A stretch of DNA of 64,000 nt from Alkaliphilus hydrothermalis (GTDB taxonomy: Bacteria; Bacillota; Clostridia; Peptostreptococcales; Natronincolaceae): positions 1 through 64,000 of the forward strand of contig NZ_JAFBEE010000011.1 in the NCBI RefSeq assembly GCF_016908555.1, written 5' to 3'. Positions within the stretch are counted from its first letter, which is position 1. Each line of letters opens with the position of its first letter. Under the pieces are notes generated by a model. That model worked only from the letters and a program-made list of their open reading frames with translations, did not search any database and was not told the origin of the DNA. Made by a program: the position numbers and the translations under genes. Below are positions 25,314 through 35,400 of this stretch, piece after piece.

Positions 25314-25936
25314 TATGCGTACACCTCCTCCACTTTTTCAACAGCATCCTTCGTAATGATGAACTTATCATACTTTAAGATGTCATATACATTTAAAGTG
25401 CTAACAAGTGCAGTTTCTACTCCTGGAATGTTGTTGGCTGACTTAATAATAGCTTCATTCTTTTCAGCCATTACGATTAACGCCTTTTTATCCACGTTTA
25501 AGTTGCTTAAGATATTTACCATATCTTTTGTTTTTGGTGTTGCTAATTGTAATTCGTCTAATACGATTAACTCATTTGCATTCACCTTAGAAGTTAAAGC
25601 AGATTTCATTGCTAATCTTCTAACTTTCTTTGGCACTGAGTATCTGTAATCTCTTGGCTTCGGTGCGAAAATTACTCCACCACCTGACCATAATGGCGAA
25701 CGAATTGTACCCGCTCTAGCTCTACCAGTTCCTTTTTGTCTCCAAGGTTTTCTTCCTCCACCTCTTACTTCAGCTCTAGTTAAAGCAGATTGAGTTCCTT
25801 GTCTTTTATTTGCTAATTGGTTCTTTACAACTTCATAAAGTACATGTTGGTTTACTTCAACTCCGAATATACTATCTTGTAATTCGATTTCTCCGACTTG
25901 TTGTCCTGAAACGTTTAAAACAGCTACCTTAGGCAT
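25313..25936 (-). CDS. rplD: 50S ribosomal protein L4
   Basis: 207 residues. Tunnel loop RGGGRKPWRQKGTGRARAGT is normal. L4 autoregulates S10 operons in gamma-proteobacteria; that is not established in Firmicutes. Confidence 0.98.
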   Translation of the reverse strand: MPKVAVLNVSGQQVGEIELQDSIFGVEVNQHVLYEVVKNQLANKRQGTQSALTRAEVRGGGRKPWRQKGTGRARAGTIRSPLWSGGGVIFAPKPRDYRYSVPKKVRRLAMKSALTSKVNANELIVLDELQLATPKTKDMVNILSNLNVDKKALIVMAEKNEAIIKSANNIPGVETALVSTLNVYDILKYDKFIITKDAVEKVEEVYA

Positions 25937-25962
25937 GCTATATCCTCCTTTCTCTAGTTAGA

Positions 25963-26595
25963 TTATTTTCCAGTCTTCACTGTCTCTTTTATAGTTAATA
26001 ATCCACGCTTTGGTCCAGGTACTGCCCCTTTAACTAAAAGAGCGTTTCTTTCTACGTCTATCTTTACAACCTCAAGGTTTTGGATTGTAATTTGAACATT
26101 TCCTGTATGACCTGGTAATTTCTTACCCTTAAATACTCTACCTGGGAATGTAGCAGCTCCCATAGAACCTGGTCTTCTGTGGTATCTAGAACCGTGGGCA
26201 GATGGACCACTTCTTTGTCCGTGTCTCTTGATAACCCCTTGGAACCCTTTACCTTTAGAGATACCAGTTACATCAACCTTTTCTCCTACTTGGAAAAGAT
26301 CTGCTTTGATTTCTTGCCCTACTGTAAATTCTGAAACATTATTCATTCTGAATTCTTGTAGTCTTCTCTTAGCAATAACGCCTGCCTTTTCAAAGTGTCC
26401 TTTTAATGGCTTGCTAACGTTCTTTTCTTTAATTCCACCGAAACCAATTTGAATGGCACTGTAACCTTCTTTTTCAGTTGTCTTAATTTGAGTTACAACA
26501 TTCGGCTCAACTTCTATCACTGTTACCGGAATAACTACACCATCTTCGTTGAAGATTTGAGTCATACCAATTTTTCTACCGACTAAACCTTTCAT
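25963..26595 (-). CDS. rplC: 50S ribosomal protein L3
   Basis: 210 residues; MKGLVGRKIGMTQIF start and GQRSGPSAHGSRYHRRPGSM loop reaching the peptidyl-transferase centre. A 105-base gap with a CTAAGA/TCTTAG hairpin separates it from rpsJ. Confidence 0.98.
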   Translation of the reverse strand: MKGLVGRKIGMTQIFNEDGVVIPVTVIEVEPNVVTQIKTTEKEGYSAIQIGFGGIKEKNVSKPLKGHFEKAGVIAKRRLQEFRMNNVSEFTVGQEIKADLFQVGEKVDVTGISKGKGFQGVIKRHGQRSGPSAHGSRYHRRPGSMGAATFPGRVFKGKKLPGHTGNVQITIQNLEVVKIDVERNALLVKGAVPGPKRGLLTIKETVKTGK

Positions 26596-26700
26596 ATTTA
26601 CACCTCCTATAATCTTACAGCGGATTACACGATCCGTATAATCATACTAAGACAGGATGAATAAAAAACCATCTCTTTATCTTAGTGTTAGGCTTGTTGC

Positions 26701-27021
26701 CTATAACTTAATTTCAATATCCACACCTGCTGGTAAGTCAAGTCTCATTAACGAATCAACCGTCTTTGGTGTTGGGTTTAAGATATCAATAAGTCTCTTG
26801 TGAGTTCTCATTTCGAATTGCTCTCTAGAGTCCTTATACTTGTGAACCGCTCTTAAGATAGTGATAATTTGTTTTTCAGTTGGTAATGGTACTGGACCAG
26901 ACACCTCTGCACCACTCTTCTTTGCAGTTTCAACAATCTTCTCAGCTGATCGATCAAGTACTTTGTGATCATACGCCTTTAATCTGATTCTGATTTTTTG
27001 CTTGTTTTTAGCTGTAGCCAT
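26701..27021 (-). CDS. rpsJ: 30S ribosomal protein S10 / NusE
   Basis: 106 residues; QKIRIRLKAYDHKVLD and MRTHKRLIDILNPTPKTVDS. Doubles as NusE in antitermination. First gene of the S10-spc-alpha supercluster, behind a promoter and a 205-base leader. Confidence 0.98.
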   Translation of the reverse strand: MATAKNKQKIRIRLKAYDHKVLDRSAEKIVETAKKSGAEVSGPVPLPTEKQIITILRAVHKYKDSREQFEMRTHKRLIDILNPTPKTVDSLMRLDLPAGVDIEIKL

Positions 27022-27078
27022 TGTGTTCCCCTCCTTTTCATCGCACGTGATTTCTTTTACGTACGACTTAGACCATTA

Positions 27079-27129
27079 TACACTGTTCCGGGTGTGTTGA
27101 TATTTTTAAAAGAAACACAACCCCGTGTA
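27079..27129 (-). promoter_or_regulatory. Hairpin in the rpsJ leader
   Basis: Outer arms TACAC/GTGTA (27079-27083, 27125-27129) enclose GGGTGTGTT (27090-27098) pairing with AACACAACCC (27115-27124) apart from one bulged base. Upstream in the leader lie further GC-rich segments. This is the main structured part of the 205-base leader of the S10 operon; no family recognised. Confidence 0.5.
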
Positions 27130-27232
27130 TCCTAGTCCCGTCGCCCGATTCTTTGATCAAGACATTTCTCAGCGAAAATTTCCTTTTAGCAACCTTCCGC
27201 TTCATCGCAGTCCTTCATACACTAACTAGTAT

Positions 27233-27261
27233 ATTTTATACCATATGTTCTAAAATATCAA
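27233..27261 (-). promoter_or_regulatory. Promoter of the S10 supercluster
   Basis: On the minus strand TTGATA (27261-27256), 17-bp spacer, TAAAAT (27238-27233). Lies between the tuf terminator and rpsJ. Confidence 0.75.
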
Positions 27262-27451
27262 GCCTTATTTCTACTTTTGTTTAGCTTTTTTTCAATATTT
27301 ATTGGGATTTTCAAAAGTCAGAATAATCATAACTTTTCCATAGAATTATATCCATAATGGGCTGCATATTATTCAGCAATAAATAAATATTGTAGTACTT
27401 TAATTGACTTTTTTAAAGTATCTCATTATCTAAACACTTTTATATAATGGC

Positions 27452-27487
27452 AAAATTAGAAGAAGAGTTGCCTCTTCTTCTAATTTT
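27452..27487 (-). terminator. Terminator of the fusA-tuf operon
   Basis: AAAATTAGAAGAAGAG (27452-27467), loop TTGC, CTCTTCTTCTAATTTT (27472-27487): a perfect 16-bp stem that ends in T residues on the minus strand. Confidence 0.95.
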
Positions 27488-27514
27488 GTACCAAAACTTC
27501 ATTACTTACTTAAA

Positions 27515-28708
27515 TTACTCCATAATAGAAGCTACTACTCCAGCTCCTACTGTTCTACCACCTTCACGAATCGCAAATCTTAATCCTTCTTCTGTTGCGA
27601 TTGGGCTGATTAGTTCGATTTCCATTGTGATATTATCTCCTGGCATTACCATTTCTACTCCATCTGGTAACTTGATGCTTCCAGTTACGTCAGTTGTTCT
27701 GAAGTAGAACTGTGGTCTATATCCATCGAAGAATGGAGTATGTCTTCCACCTTCTTCTTTCTTTAGTACGTAAACCTCTGCCTTAAACTTTGTATGAGGA
27801 TTAATTGAACCTGGCTTAGCTAATACTTGACCTCTTTCGATTTCTTGTCTTTGAATACCTCTTAATAGGATTCCAACGTTATCTCCCGCTTGAGCTTGAT
27901 CAAGAAGCTTTCTGAACATTTCTACGCCTGTTACTACTAGCTTTCTCTTGGCTTCTGCTAATCCTACTAATTCTACTTCGTCTTGAACCTTTATGATTCC
28001 TCTTTCTACTCTTCCTGTAGCAACTGTTCCTCTACCTGTGATAGAGAATACGTCCTCTACTGGCATTAGGAATGGCTTATTTACGTCTCTTTCTGGCTCT
28101 GGGATGTACTCGTCGATGATCTCAAATAATTCAACAATCTTATCTCCCCATGGTCCATCTGGATCATTTAATGCTTGTAATGCTGATCCTCTTATGATTG
28201 GCGTATCATCTCCTGGGAATTCATACATGTTTAATAAGTCTCTTACTTCCATTTCTACTAACTCTAATAATTCTTCGTCATCTACCATATCGCACTTGTT
28301 TAAGAATACTACGATGTATGGTACCCCTACCTGTCTAGATAAAAGGATGTGCTCTCTTGTTTGAGGCATTGGACCATCTGCCGCTGAACAAACTAAGATA
28401 GCTCCGTCCATTTGTGCAGCTCCTGTGATCATGTTCTTTACATAGTCAGCATGGCCTGGGCAGTCTACGTGAGCGTAGTGTCTGTTGTTTGTTTCATACT
28501 CAACGTGAGCTGTAGAGATTGTGATACCTCTTTCTTTTTCTTCTGGAGCTTTATCGATTTGGTCGAATGCTACCGCATTACCAGTTCCAAATCTCTTGTT
28601 TAATGTGATTGTGATTGCAGCAGTTAAAGTTGTTTTACCGTGGTCTACGTGTCCAATTGTTCCAACGTTTACGTGGGGCTTATTTCTTTCAAATTTAGCT
28701 TTTGCCAT
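27515..28708 (-). CDS. tuf: Elongation factor Tu, copy 1
   Basis: 397 residues. G1 GHVDHGKTT, G2 RGITI, G3 DCPGH, G4 NKCD and the CSAADGPMPQTREH segment are intact. Delivers aminoacyl-tRNA. It differs from copy 2 (43962-45155) only at residues 172 (Ile here, Val there) and 239 (Ile here, Val there) and at roughly eight nucleotides in total, indicating recent or ongoing gene conversion. Last gene of the str operon. Confidence 0.98.
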   Translation of the reverse strand: MAKAKFERNKPHVNVGTIGHVDHGKTTLTAAITITLNKRFGTGNAVAFDQIDKAPEEKERGITISTAHVEYETNNRHYAHVDCPGHADYVKNMITGAAQMDGAILVCSAADGPMPQTREHILLSRQVGVPYIVVFLNKCDMVDDEELLELVEMEVRDLLNMYEFPGDDTPIIRGSALQALNDPDGPWGDKIVELFEIIDEYIPEPERDVNKPFLMPVEDVFSITGRGTVATGRVERGIIKVQDEVELVGLAEAKRKLVVTGVEMFRKLLDQAQAGDNVGILLRGIQRQEIERGQVLAKPGSINPHTKFKAEVYVLKKEEGGRHTPFFDGYRPQFYFRTTDVTGSIKLPDGVEMVMPGDNITMEIELISPIATEEGLRFAIREGGRTVGAGVVASIME

Positions 28709-28781
28709 TTTTTTCTCCTCCTTAATTTAGAGATTATTTTTTTATTATCTATAAAATTAAAAATGAAATATGTAATAGAAG

Positions 28782-28801
28782 GCAGGCACTAATGGGCCTG
28801 C
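28782..28801 (-). other. Hairpin between fusA and tuf
   Basis: GCAGGC (28782-28787) and GCCTGC (28796-28801) form a six-bp GC-rich stem in the 112-base gap. The minus-strand side is followed by TTCTATTAC, so it could act as a partial terminator or processing site that adjusts tuf relative to fusA. Confidence 0.4.
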
Positions 28802-28820
28802 TATTCTATTTTCATAATCA

Positions 28821-30893
28821 TTACTTTCCAGCTACTATTTTCTCAGCAATGCTTGCTGGTACTTGCTCATAGTGGTCGAAATGCATTGAGTAAACTGCTC
28901 TACCTTGTGTTTTAGAACGTAGGTCAGTTGAATAACCGAACATTTCAGAAAGAGGTACATATGCCTTAATCACTTGTACTCCACCTGTTCTCGGCTCCAT
29001 ACCTTCGATCTTACCACGTCTAGAGTTTAAGTCTCCAATAACATCTCCCATATAATCTTCAGGAGTAGTAACTTCAACCTTCATGTAAGGCTCAAGTAAA
29101 GCTGGTTTAGCTTTTCTCATACCTTCTTTGAAGGCCATAGATCCTGCAATCTTAAAGGCCATTTCAGATGAGTCAACATCATGGTAAGATCCATCATATA
29201 ACTCAACTTTAAAGTCAACTACTTCGAATCCAGCAAGAACACCTGTATTCATCGCTTCACGGATACCTGCGTCAACAGCTGGGATATATTCTCTTGGAAT
29301 TGCTCCCCCAACGATGTTGTTTACAAATGAATATCCTTCACCTGGCTCTACAGGGATCATTTTAATCTTAACATGACCATATTGTCCTCTACCACCAGAC
29401 TGACGAGCATACTTACCTTCAACATTAGTTTCTTGAGTAATTGTCTCTCTGTAGGCTACTTGTGGCTTACCAACATTTGCCTCAACCTTGAACTCACGCA
29501 TCATTCTATCAACGATGATTTCTAAGTGAAGCTCACCCATACCTGCGATGATTGTTTGTCCAGTTTCTTCATCAGTATATGTTTTAAATGTTGGATCCTC
29601 TTCTGCAAGCTTTTGAAGGGCAACACCCATCTTTTCTTGAGCAGCTTTTGTTTTAGGTTCGATAGCTACGTGGATAACTGGATCAGGGAACTCCATTGAC
29701 TCAAGAATAACAGCGTGATCTGGATCACATAATGTATCTCCAGTAGTCGTATCCTTTAAACCTACAGCAGCTGCAATATCACCTGCATAAACTTCTGTGA
29801 TTTCTTCTCTTGTATTAGCATGCATTTGAAGAATACGTCCAATTCTTTCTCTCTTACCCTTTGTTGAGTTAAGAACATATGAACCTGCCGTTATACTCCC
29901 AGAGTAAACTCTAAAAAAGGCTAACTTACCTACATATGGGTCAGCCATGATCTTAAATGCTAAAGCAGAGAAAGGTTCAGTATCATCTGCATGTCTAGCG
30001 ATTTCTTCTTCAGTATCAGCTGAGATTCCTTTAATAGCTGGAATATCAGTTGGAGCCGGCATATATGCTATAATCGCATCAAGAAGTCTTTGAACTCCTT
30101 TATTCTTATAAGCAGACCCGCAAGTTACTGGAATCATTTGTACATTGATCGTACCTTTTCTAATACCTGCTACAATTTCTTCTTCAGTAAATGCTTCACC
30201 TTCAAGGTAACGCATCATTAATTCTTCATCTGTTTCTGCAACTGCTTCAATTAATGCTTCTCTATATTCTGCAGCTTTATCAGCCATATCTGCTGGAATT
30301 TCTGTTTCTTGGATATCTTGACCTAAATCATCCATATACATAAAAGCCTTATTTTTGACTAAGTCAATAATTCCTAAAAACTTATCCTCTGCACCTATTG
30401 GTAGTTGGATTGGAATTGCATTAGCACCAAGTCTTGTCTTCATCATACCAACGGCATTGTAGAAGTCTGCTCCTAGCATATCCATCTTATTAACAAAGGC
30501 CATTCTTGGAACCTTATATTTGTCAGCTTGTCGCCAAACTGTTTCAGATTGAGGCTCAACCCCACCCTTAGCACAGAAAACAGCAACAGAACCATCAAGA
30601 ACCCTCAGCGATCTTTCTACCTCTACTGTGAAGTCCACGTGACCTGGTGTATCTATAATGTTTATTCTGTGTTCTTTCCATTGACATGTTGTAGCAGCAG
30701 AAGTAATTGTAATACCTCTTTCCTTCTCCTGTTCCATCCAGTCCATTTGGGAAGCTCCCTCATGAGTTTCACCTAACTTACGGATTCTTCCTGCGTAAAA
30801 CAAAATTCTCTCTGTAGTTGTTGTTTTACCAGCATCTATATGGGCCATAATCCCTATATTTCTGGTTTTTTCTAGCGATATCTCTCTAGGCAC
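28821..30893 (-). CDS. fusA: Elongation factor G
   Basis: 690 residues, GTG start behind GGAGG. G1 AHIDAGKTT, G3 DTPGHVDFT, G4 NKMD; all five EF-G domains are present. Translocase of the ribosome. Part of L7Ae-rpsL-rpsG-fusA-tuf. Confidence 0.98.
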   Translation of the reverse strand: MPREISLEKTRNIGIMAHIDAGKTTTTERILFYAGRIRKLGETHEGASQMDWMEQEKERGITITSAATTCQWKEHRINIIDTPGHVDFTVEVERSLRVLDGSVAVFCAKGGVEPQSETVWRQADKYKVPRMAFVNKMDMLGADFYNAVGMMKTRLGANAIPIQLPIGAEDKFLGIIDLVKNKAFMYMDDLGQDIQETEIPADMADKAAEYREALIEAVAETDEELMMRYLEGEAFTEEEIVAGIRKGTINVQMIPVTCGSAYKNKGVQRLLDAIIAYMPAPTDIPAIKGISADTEEEIARHADDTEPFSALAFKIMADPYVGKLAFFRVYSGSITAGSYVLNSTKGKRERIGRILQMHANTREEITEVYAGDIAAAVGLKDTTTGDTLCDPDHAVILESMEFPDPVIHVAIEPKTKAAQEKMGVALQKLAEEDPTFKTYTDEETGQTIIAGMGELHLEIIVDRMMREFKVEANVGKPQVAYRETITQETNVEGKYARQSGGRGQYGHVKIKMIPVEPGEGYSFVNNIVGGAIPREYIPAVDAGIREAMNTGVLAGFEVVDFKVELYDGSYHDVDSSEMAFKIAGSMAFKEGMRKAKPALLEPYMKVEVTTPEDYMGDVIGDLNSRRGKIEGMEPRTGGVQVIKAYVPLSEMFGYSTDLRSKTQGRAVYSMHFDHYEQVPASIAEKIVAGK

Positions 30894-30974
30894 TTTTATC
30901 CTCCTTCCTGTGAAGCTGTTAATTTAAGGATGACCTCAATAGCTTATCCATTCTATGCTATTTTAATCATTATT

Positions 30975-31445
30975 TTACCATCTATAGTGAGCAAATGCTT
31001 TATTAGCCTCTGCCATTTTATGAGTATCTTCTCTTTTCTTAACTGATGCTCCCATGTTATTAGCTGCATCCATAATTTCTTTAGCTAGCTTTTCAGTCAT
31101 ACCCTTTTCTCCTCTTTTTCTGGAGTAAGTAGTTAACCATCTTAAGCCTAAAGTTTGTCTTCTTTCAGGTCTAACCTCAACTGGTACTTGGTAGTTTGAA
31201 CCACCAACACGTCGAGCCTTTACTTCTAAAACTGGCATGATGTTGTTCATAGCTTTTTCAAATACTTCTAATGCATCTTCGCCTGTTTTTTCTTTAATCA
31301 TTTCAAAGGCATCGTAAACGATTCTTTGAGATGTTCCTCTTTTTCCATCCAACATTAAGCTGTTGATTAACTTAGTAACAACCTTGCTTCCATACATTGG
31401 ATCAGCCAATACTTCTCTTTTTGGTACATTTCCTTTTCTTGGCAC
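30975..31445 (-). CDS. rpsG: 30S ribosomal protein S7
   Basis: 156 residues from a GTG at 31445, preceded by GAGGAGG at eight bases; this gives the standard PRKGNVPKREVLADPMYGS N-terminus, while an in-frame ATG nine codons earlier would add a non-conserved extension. Head assembly protein, repressor of the str operon in E. coli. Confidence 0.97.
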   Translation of the reverse strand: MPRKGNVPKREVLADPMYGSKVVTKLINSLMLDGKRGTSQRIVYDAFEMIKEKTGEDALEVFEKAMNNIMPVLEVKARRVGGSNYQVPVEVRPERRQTLGLRWLTTYSRKRGEKGMTEKLAKEIMDAANNMGASVKKREDTHKMAEANKAFAHYRW

Positions 31446-31546
31446 TTTGCTTCCCTCCTCAATTATCAACAAATTTGTTCATAGGTACTCGACAATCCTT
31501 CGATTGCCGTCGTGCGCTCTTCATGCTTTTTTATTCAATAGAATCC

Positions 31547-31562
31547 CCTTAAAAAAGGGGAT
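31547..31562 (-). other. Hairpin between rpsL and rpsG
   Basis: CCCC TTAAAAAA GGGG within the 150-base rpsL-rpsG gap; short stem, minor. Could be part of an S7-responsive leader, but I cannot model it. Confidence 0.3.
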
Positions 31563-31595
31563 AGTATGATCAATATGCATTATAGCTCCGATTTC

Positions 31596-32018
31596 CTATT
31601 TCTTAGCAGCTTTTGGTCTCTTAGCACCATATTTAGATCTTGATTGTGATCTGTTAGCTACACCTGCAGTATCTAGTGTACCTCTAACAATGTGGTATCT
31701 AACCCCTGGTAAGTCTTTAACTCTTCCACCTCTAATAAGAACAACGCTATGCTCTTGTAAGTTGTGTCCAATTCCAGGAATATAGGCAGTTACCTCGATA
31801 CCATTTGTAAGTCTTACTCTGGCAACCTTTCTCAAAGCTGAGTTAGGCTTCTTTGGAGTAACGGTCTTAACAGAAGTACAAACACCTCTCTTTTGTGGAG
31901 CACTTAGATCAGTGGCTTTTCTCTGTAAAGAGTTGAACCCCTTCTGTAGTGCTGGAGCTGTTGATTTGTATTCTACTGCTTTTCTACCTTTACGTACTAA
32001 TTGGCTAATTGTTGGCAT
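31596..32018 (-). CDS. rpsL: 30S ribosomal protein S12
   Basis: 140 residues. Decoding-loop residues TPKKPNSALRKVARV and RVKDLPGVRYHIVRG are wild-type, so no streptomycin-resistance substitution is visible at the usual lysines. Confidence 0.98.
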   Translation of the reverse strand: MPTISQLVRKGRKAVEYKSTAPALQKGFNSLQRKATDLSAPQKRGVCTSVKTVTPKKPNSALRKVARVRLTNGIEVTAYIPGIGHNLQEHSVVLIRGGRVKDLPGVRYHIVRGTLDTAGVANRSQSRSKYGAKRPKAAKK

Positions 32019-32109
32019 CTATTGCACCTCCTTCCAAATCTTTTAAAACTAAACATAGAAAAACATTTATCTATATAAGATAAATCGTCTTTACCTAGGT
32101 TGCATTTCT

Positions 32110-32352
32110 TTACTTTAAGGCTGCTGCAGCCGCTGCTCCAACATCAATCCCACAAGCCTTACCAAGTTTTCTCATAGAGTCTATTCTAATGACATCTACA
32201 TCCTTGTTTTTAGCTAGTTCAATAAGTTGTTGTATTAGATTACCATCTGCATCTTCTGCGACATAAAGGGTTTTGACATGGTCGTGCTTCAAAGCCTTAG
32301 CCGTTTGTTTTATACCAACGGTCTTTTTTTCGTGCTGTAAATTTTCCAGCAT
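32110..32352 (-). CDS. L7Ae-family ribosomal protein-like (YbxF type)
   Basis: 80 residues; the L7Ae/L30e/S12e/Gadd45 fold is indicated by IKQTAKALKHDHVKTLYVAE, and GKACGIDVGAAAAAALK near the end. Bacillus YbxF binds K-turn RNA and associates with ribosomes. First gene of the str operon behind its own promoter. Confidence 0.93.
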   Translation of the reverse strand: MLENLQHEKKTVGIKQTAKALKHDHVKTLYVAEDADGNLIQQLIELAKNKDVDVIRIDSMRKLGKACGIDVGAAAAAALK

Positions 32353-32377
32353 AAAAGTTTCCTCCCTTTTTAAGTAC

Positions 32378-32400
32378 CTGGGAGATTTTGCATCTCCCAG
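32378..32400 (-). promoter_or_regulatory. Perfect leader hairpin before the L7Ae-like gene
   Basis: CTGGGAGAT (32378-32386), loop TTTGC, ATCTCCCAG (32392-32400). It lies about 30 bases downstream of the predicted transcription start and 25 bases before the AGGAGG-like site; no T-tract follows, so a regulatory or stabilising hairpin fits better than a terminator. Confidence 0.5.
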
Positions 32401-32437
32401 ATGATAAAAAAGTCAACTTCATTTTTCACACTACAAT

Positions 32438-32466
32438 ATTCTAACACTAGTTAAATATAGTGTCAA
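32438..32466 (-). promoter_or_regulatory. Promoter of the str operon (L7Ae-like, rpsL, rpsG, fusA, tuf)
   Basis: On the minus strand TTGACA (32466-32461), 17-bp spacer, TAGAAT (32443-32438), just beyond the rpoC stop. Confidence 0.8.
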
Positions 32467-32481
32467 CTGTTTATTTGTTAA

Positions 32482-35400
32482 TTAACGGGTTTCAAATGGT
32501 TCGTCATCGTCTTCTTCCTTTTCTACATGGATGGCGATGTTCTTATATCGCTTCATACCAGTACCTGCAGGAATCAGCTTACCAATAATTACATTCTCTT
32601 TTAACCCGATTAAATGGTCTTCTTTACCTTTAATCGCGGCCTCAGTCAGTACCCTTGTAGTCTCCTGGAATGATGCTGCTGACAAGAAGGATTCTGTTGC
32701 TAAGGAAGCCTTTGTAATACCCATTAATACTGCCTTATAAGTAGCAGCCTCTCCACCATTTCTTTCCACTGCTCTATTAGCATCTTCAACATTGAAAATA
32801 CTTTCTAAAGCACCAGGTAATAATTCTGTATCACCAGACTCCTCAATCTTAACACGATTCAGCATTTGTCGAGTGATTACCTCAACGTGCTTATCGTTGA
32901 TATCAACCCCTTGTAGACGGTAAACCCTTTGAACCTCTTTGATAATATAGGTTTGAACCCCTTCTACTCCTTTAATCCTCAAGATATCATGGGGATTGAT
33001 AGAACCTTGTGTAATTTCATCCCCTGCTTCAATTACTTGACCTGCTTTAACTTTTACTCTTGAGCTATAAGGTATTGTATATGTTGTTGATTCTCCTTCT
33101 GGACTAACGACTGTTACTTCACGTTTCTTTCTTGACTCACTAATTTCAACAGTACCAGCTGTCTCACTAATAATAGCTAGACCTTTAGGTTTACGAGCCT
33201 CGAAAAGCTCCTCAACCCTCGGAAGACCTTGTGTAATATCGGCCCCTGCAACTCCTCCGGTGTGGAATGTACGCATTGTAAGCTGAGTTCCTGGCTCACC
33301 GATTGATTGAGCTGCAATAATCCCTACCGCTTCTCCAACCTTTACCGGCTCTCCTGTAGCAAGGTTTCTTCCATAACATGTTCCACAAACTCCATGTCTT
33401 GTTTTACATGTTAGTACAGCTCTAATTTTGACTTTTTCTAATCCAGTAGAAATAATAACTTCTGCCTTATCTTCATTAATTACTTCACCAGCAGGCACGA
33501 TTACTTCACCAGTTTGTGGATGGATTACATCCTCAAGAGCATGACGTCCTACAAGTCGATCATATAGTTCTTCGATTACTTCATTTCCATCTTTAAAGGC
33601 ATAAGCAAAGATCCCTTCTTCAGTACCACAATCCAGTTCTCTAACGATAACATCCTGACTTACGTCTACAAGACGTCTCGTTAAGTAACCAGAGTCAGCT
33701 GTTCTAAGGGCTGTATCAGCTAGACCCTTTCTAGCACCATGGGTAGATGTAAAGTACTCTAATACCGATAACCCTTCACGGAAGTTGGATTTAATCGGAA
33801 TTTCAACTGTTCGACCAGTTGCATTTGCCATCAGACCCCTCATACCCCCCAGCTGACGAATTTGGTTTTTACTACCCCTCGCACCTGAATGAGCCATAAT
33901 AAATACGTTATTCAATCTATCTAGACCTGCCATCAAGGCATCTGTTACCTTTTCAGTTGTTTCAGTCCATGTCTCGATTACTTTTTCGTATCTTTCCTCA
34001 TCAGATATCAGACCTCTTCTATAGGCTTTTTCGTACTTATCTACCTTCTCTTCAGCTATAGATATTAGATGTGACTTTTCTTCTGGGATATCCATATCAG
34101 ATACTGCAATGGTAACGGCTCCTCTTGTTGAGAATTTAAAACCTCTTTGCTTAATGTAATCAAGCATGATTGATGTTGCTGTGTTGCCATGTTTTCTGAA
34201 ACATTTATCAATAACTTTTCCAAGGGCTTTTTTATCGCACAGGAAGTCTACTTCCAGTGAGTATAGATCCTTTGAACGATCCACAAAGCCAAGGTTCTGT
34301 GGTAAGTTCTCATTGAAAATAAATCGACCAACAGTACTTTCTACTAGTCTTCCAGTATCATCTGGGGATAATCTTCTTCTTACTTTAACTTTAGCATGTA
34401 GGCTCACTACTTTATTTTCATAGGCCATCAACATCTCTTCGTAGTCCTTAAAGATCATTCCTTCTCCTTGAGCTCCTTCAACTTCTATGGTTAGGTAGTA
34501 AGCTCCTAGTACCATATCCTGCGTTGGGGTAGTGATCGGCTGACCATCTTTAGGTGCTAAGATGTTATTTGGTGAAAGCATTAAAAATCTTGCTTCCGCC
34601 TGTGCTTCTACAGATAAAGGTACGTGAACAGCCATCTGGTCTCCATCGAAATCGGCATTGTAGGCTGTACATACTAATGGATGAAGCTTAATAGCCTTAC
34701 CTTCAACGAGGATTGGCTCGAATGCCTGAATACCCAGCCTATGAAGAGTAGGGGCACGGTTAAGTAGCACTGGATGTTCGCTAATCACTTCTTCTAATAC
34801 ATCCCATACTTCTGGCTTAACCTTTTCTACCATTCTCTTCGCACTCTTGATGTTATGGGCAAAGTTCTCCTCCACTAGCTTTTTCATAACAAATGGCTTA
34901 AACAATTCTAATGCCATTTTCTTGGGCAGACCACATTGATAGAACTTTAATTCTGGTCCAACTACAATAACCGAACGACCAGAGTAGTCAACCCTTTTAC
35001 CCAGTAAGTTTTGTCTGAATCGACCTTGCTTACCCTTTAGCATATCAGATAATGATTTAAGTGGTCTATTACCAGGACCAGTAACAGGCTTACCCCTTCT
35101 TCCATTATCTATTAATGCATCCACCGCTTCCTGTAACATTCTCTTTTCATTACGAACGATAATATCAGGAGCGCCAAGATCTAGCAATCTCTTCAAACGG
35201 TTATTTCTATTGATAACCCTTCTATACAAATCATTTAAGTCAGAAGTAGCAAATCTACCCCCATCTAGTTGTACCATTGGTCTTAAATCTGGAGGAATAA
35301 CAGGTACTACATCTAAAATCATCCATTCAGGAAGATTGCCTGATAGTCTAAAGGCTTCTACAACTTCTAATCTTCTAATGGTACGAACTCTCTTTTGCCC

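Noticed and set aside
27993..28730. Long plus-strand open frames opposite tuf, rpoB and other highly expressed genes
   Set aside because: They mirror the strongly biased codons of the real minus-strand genes, lack ribosome sites, and recur identically opposite both tuf copies.
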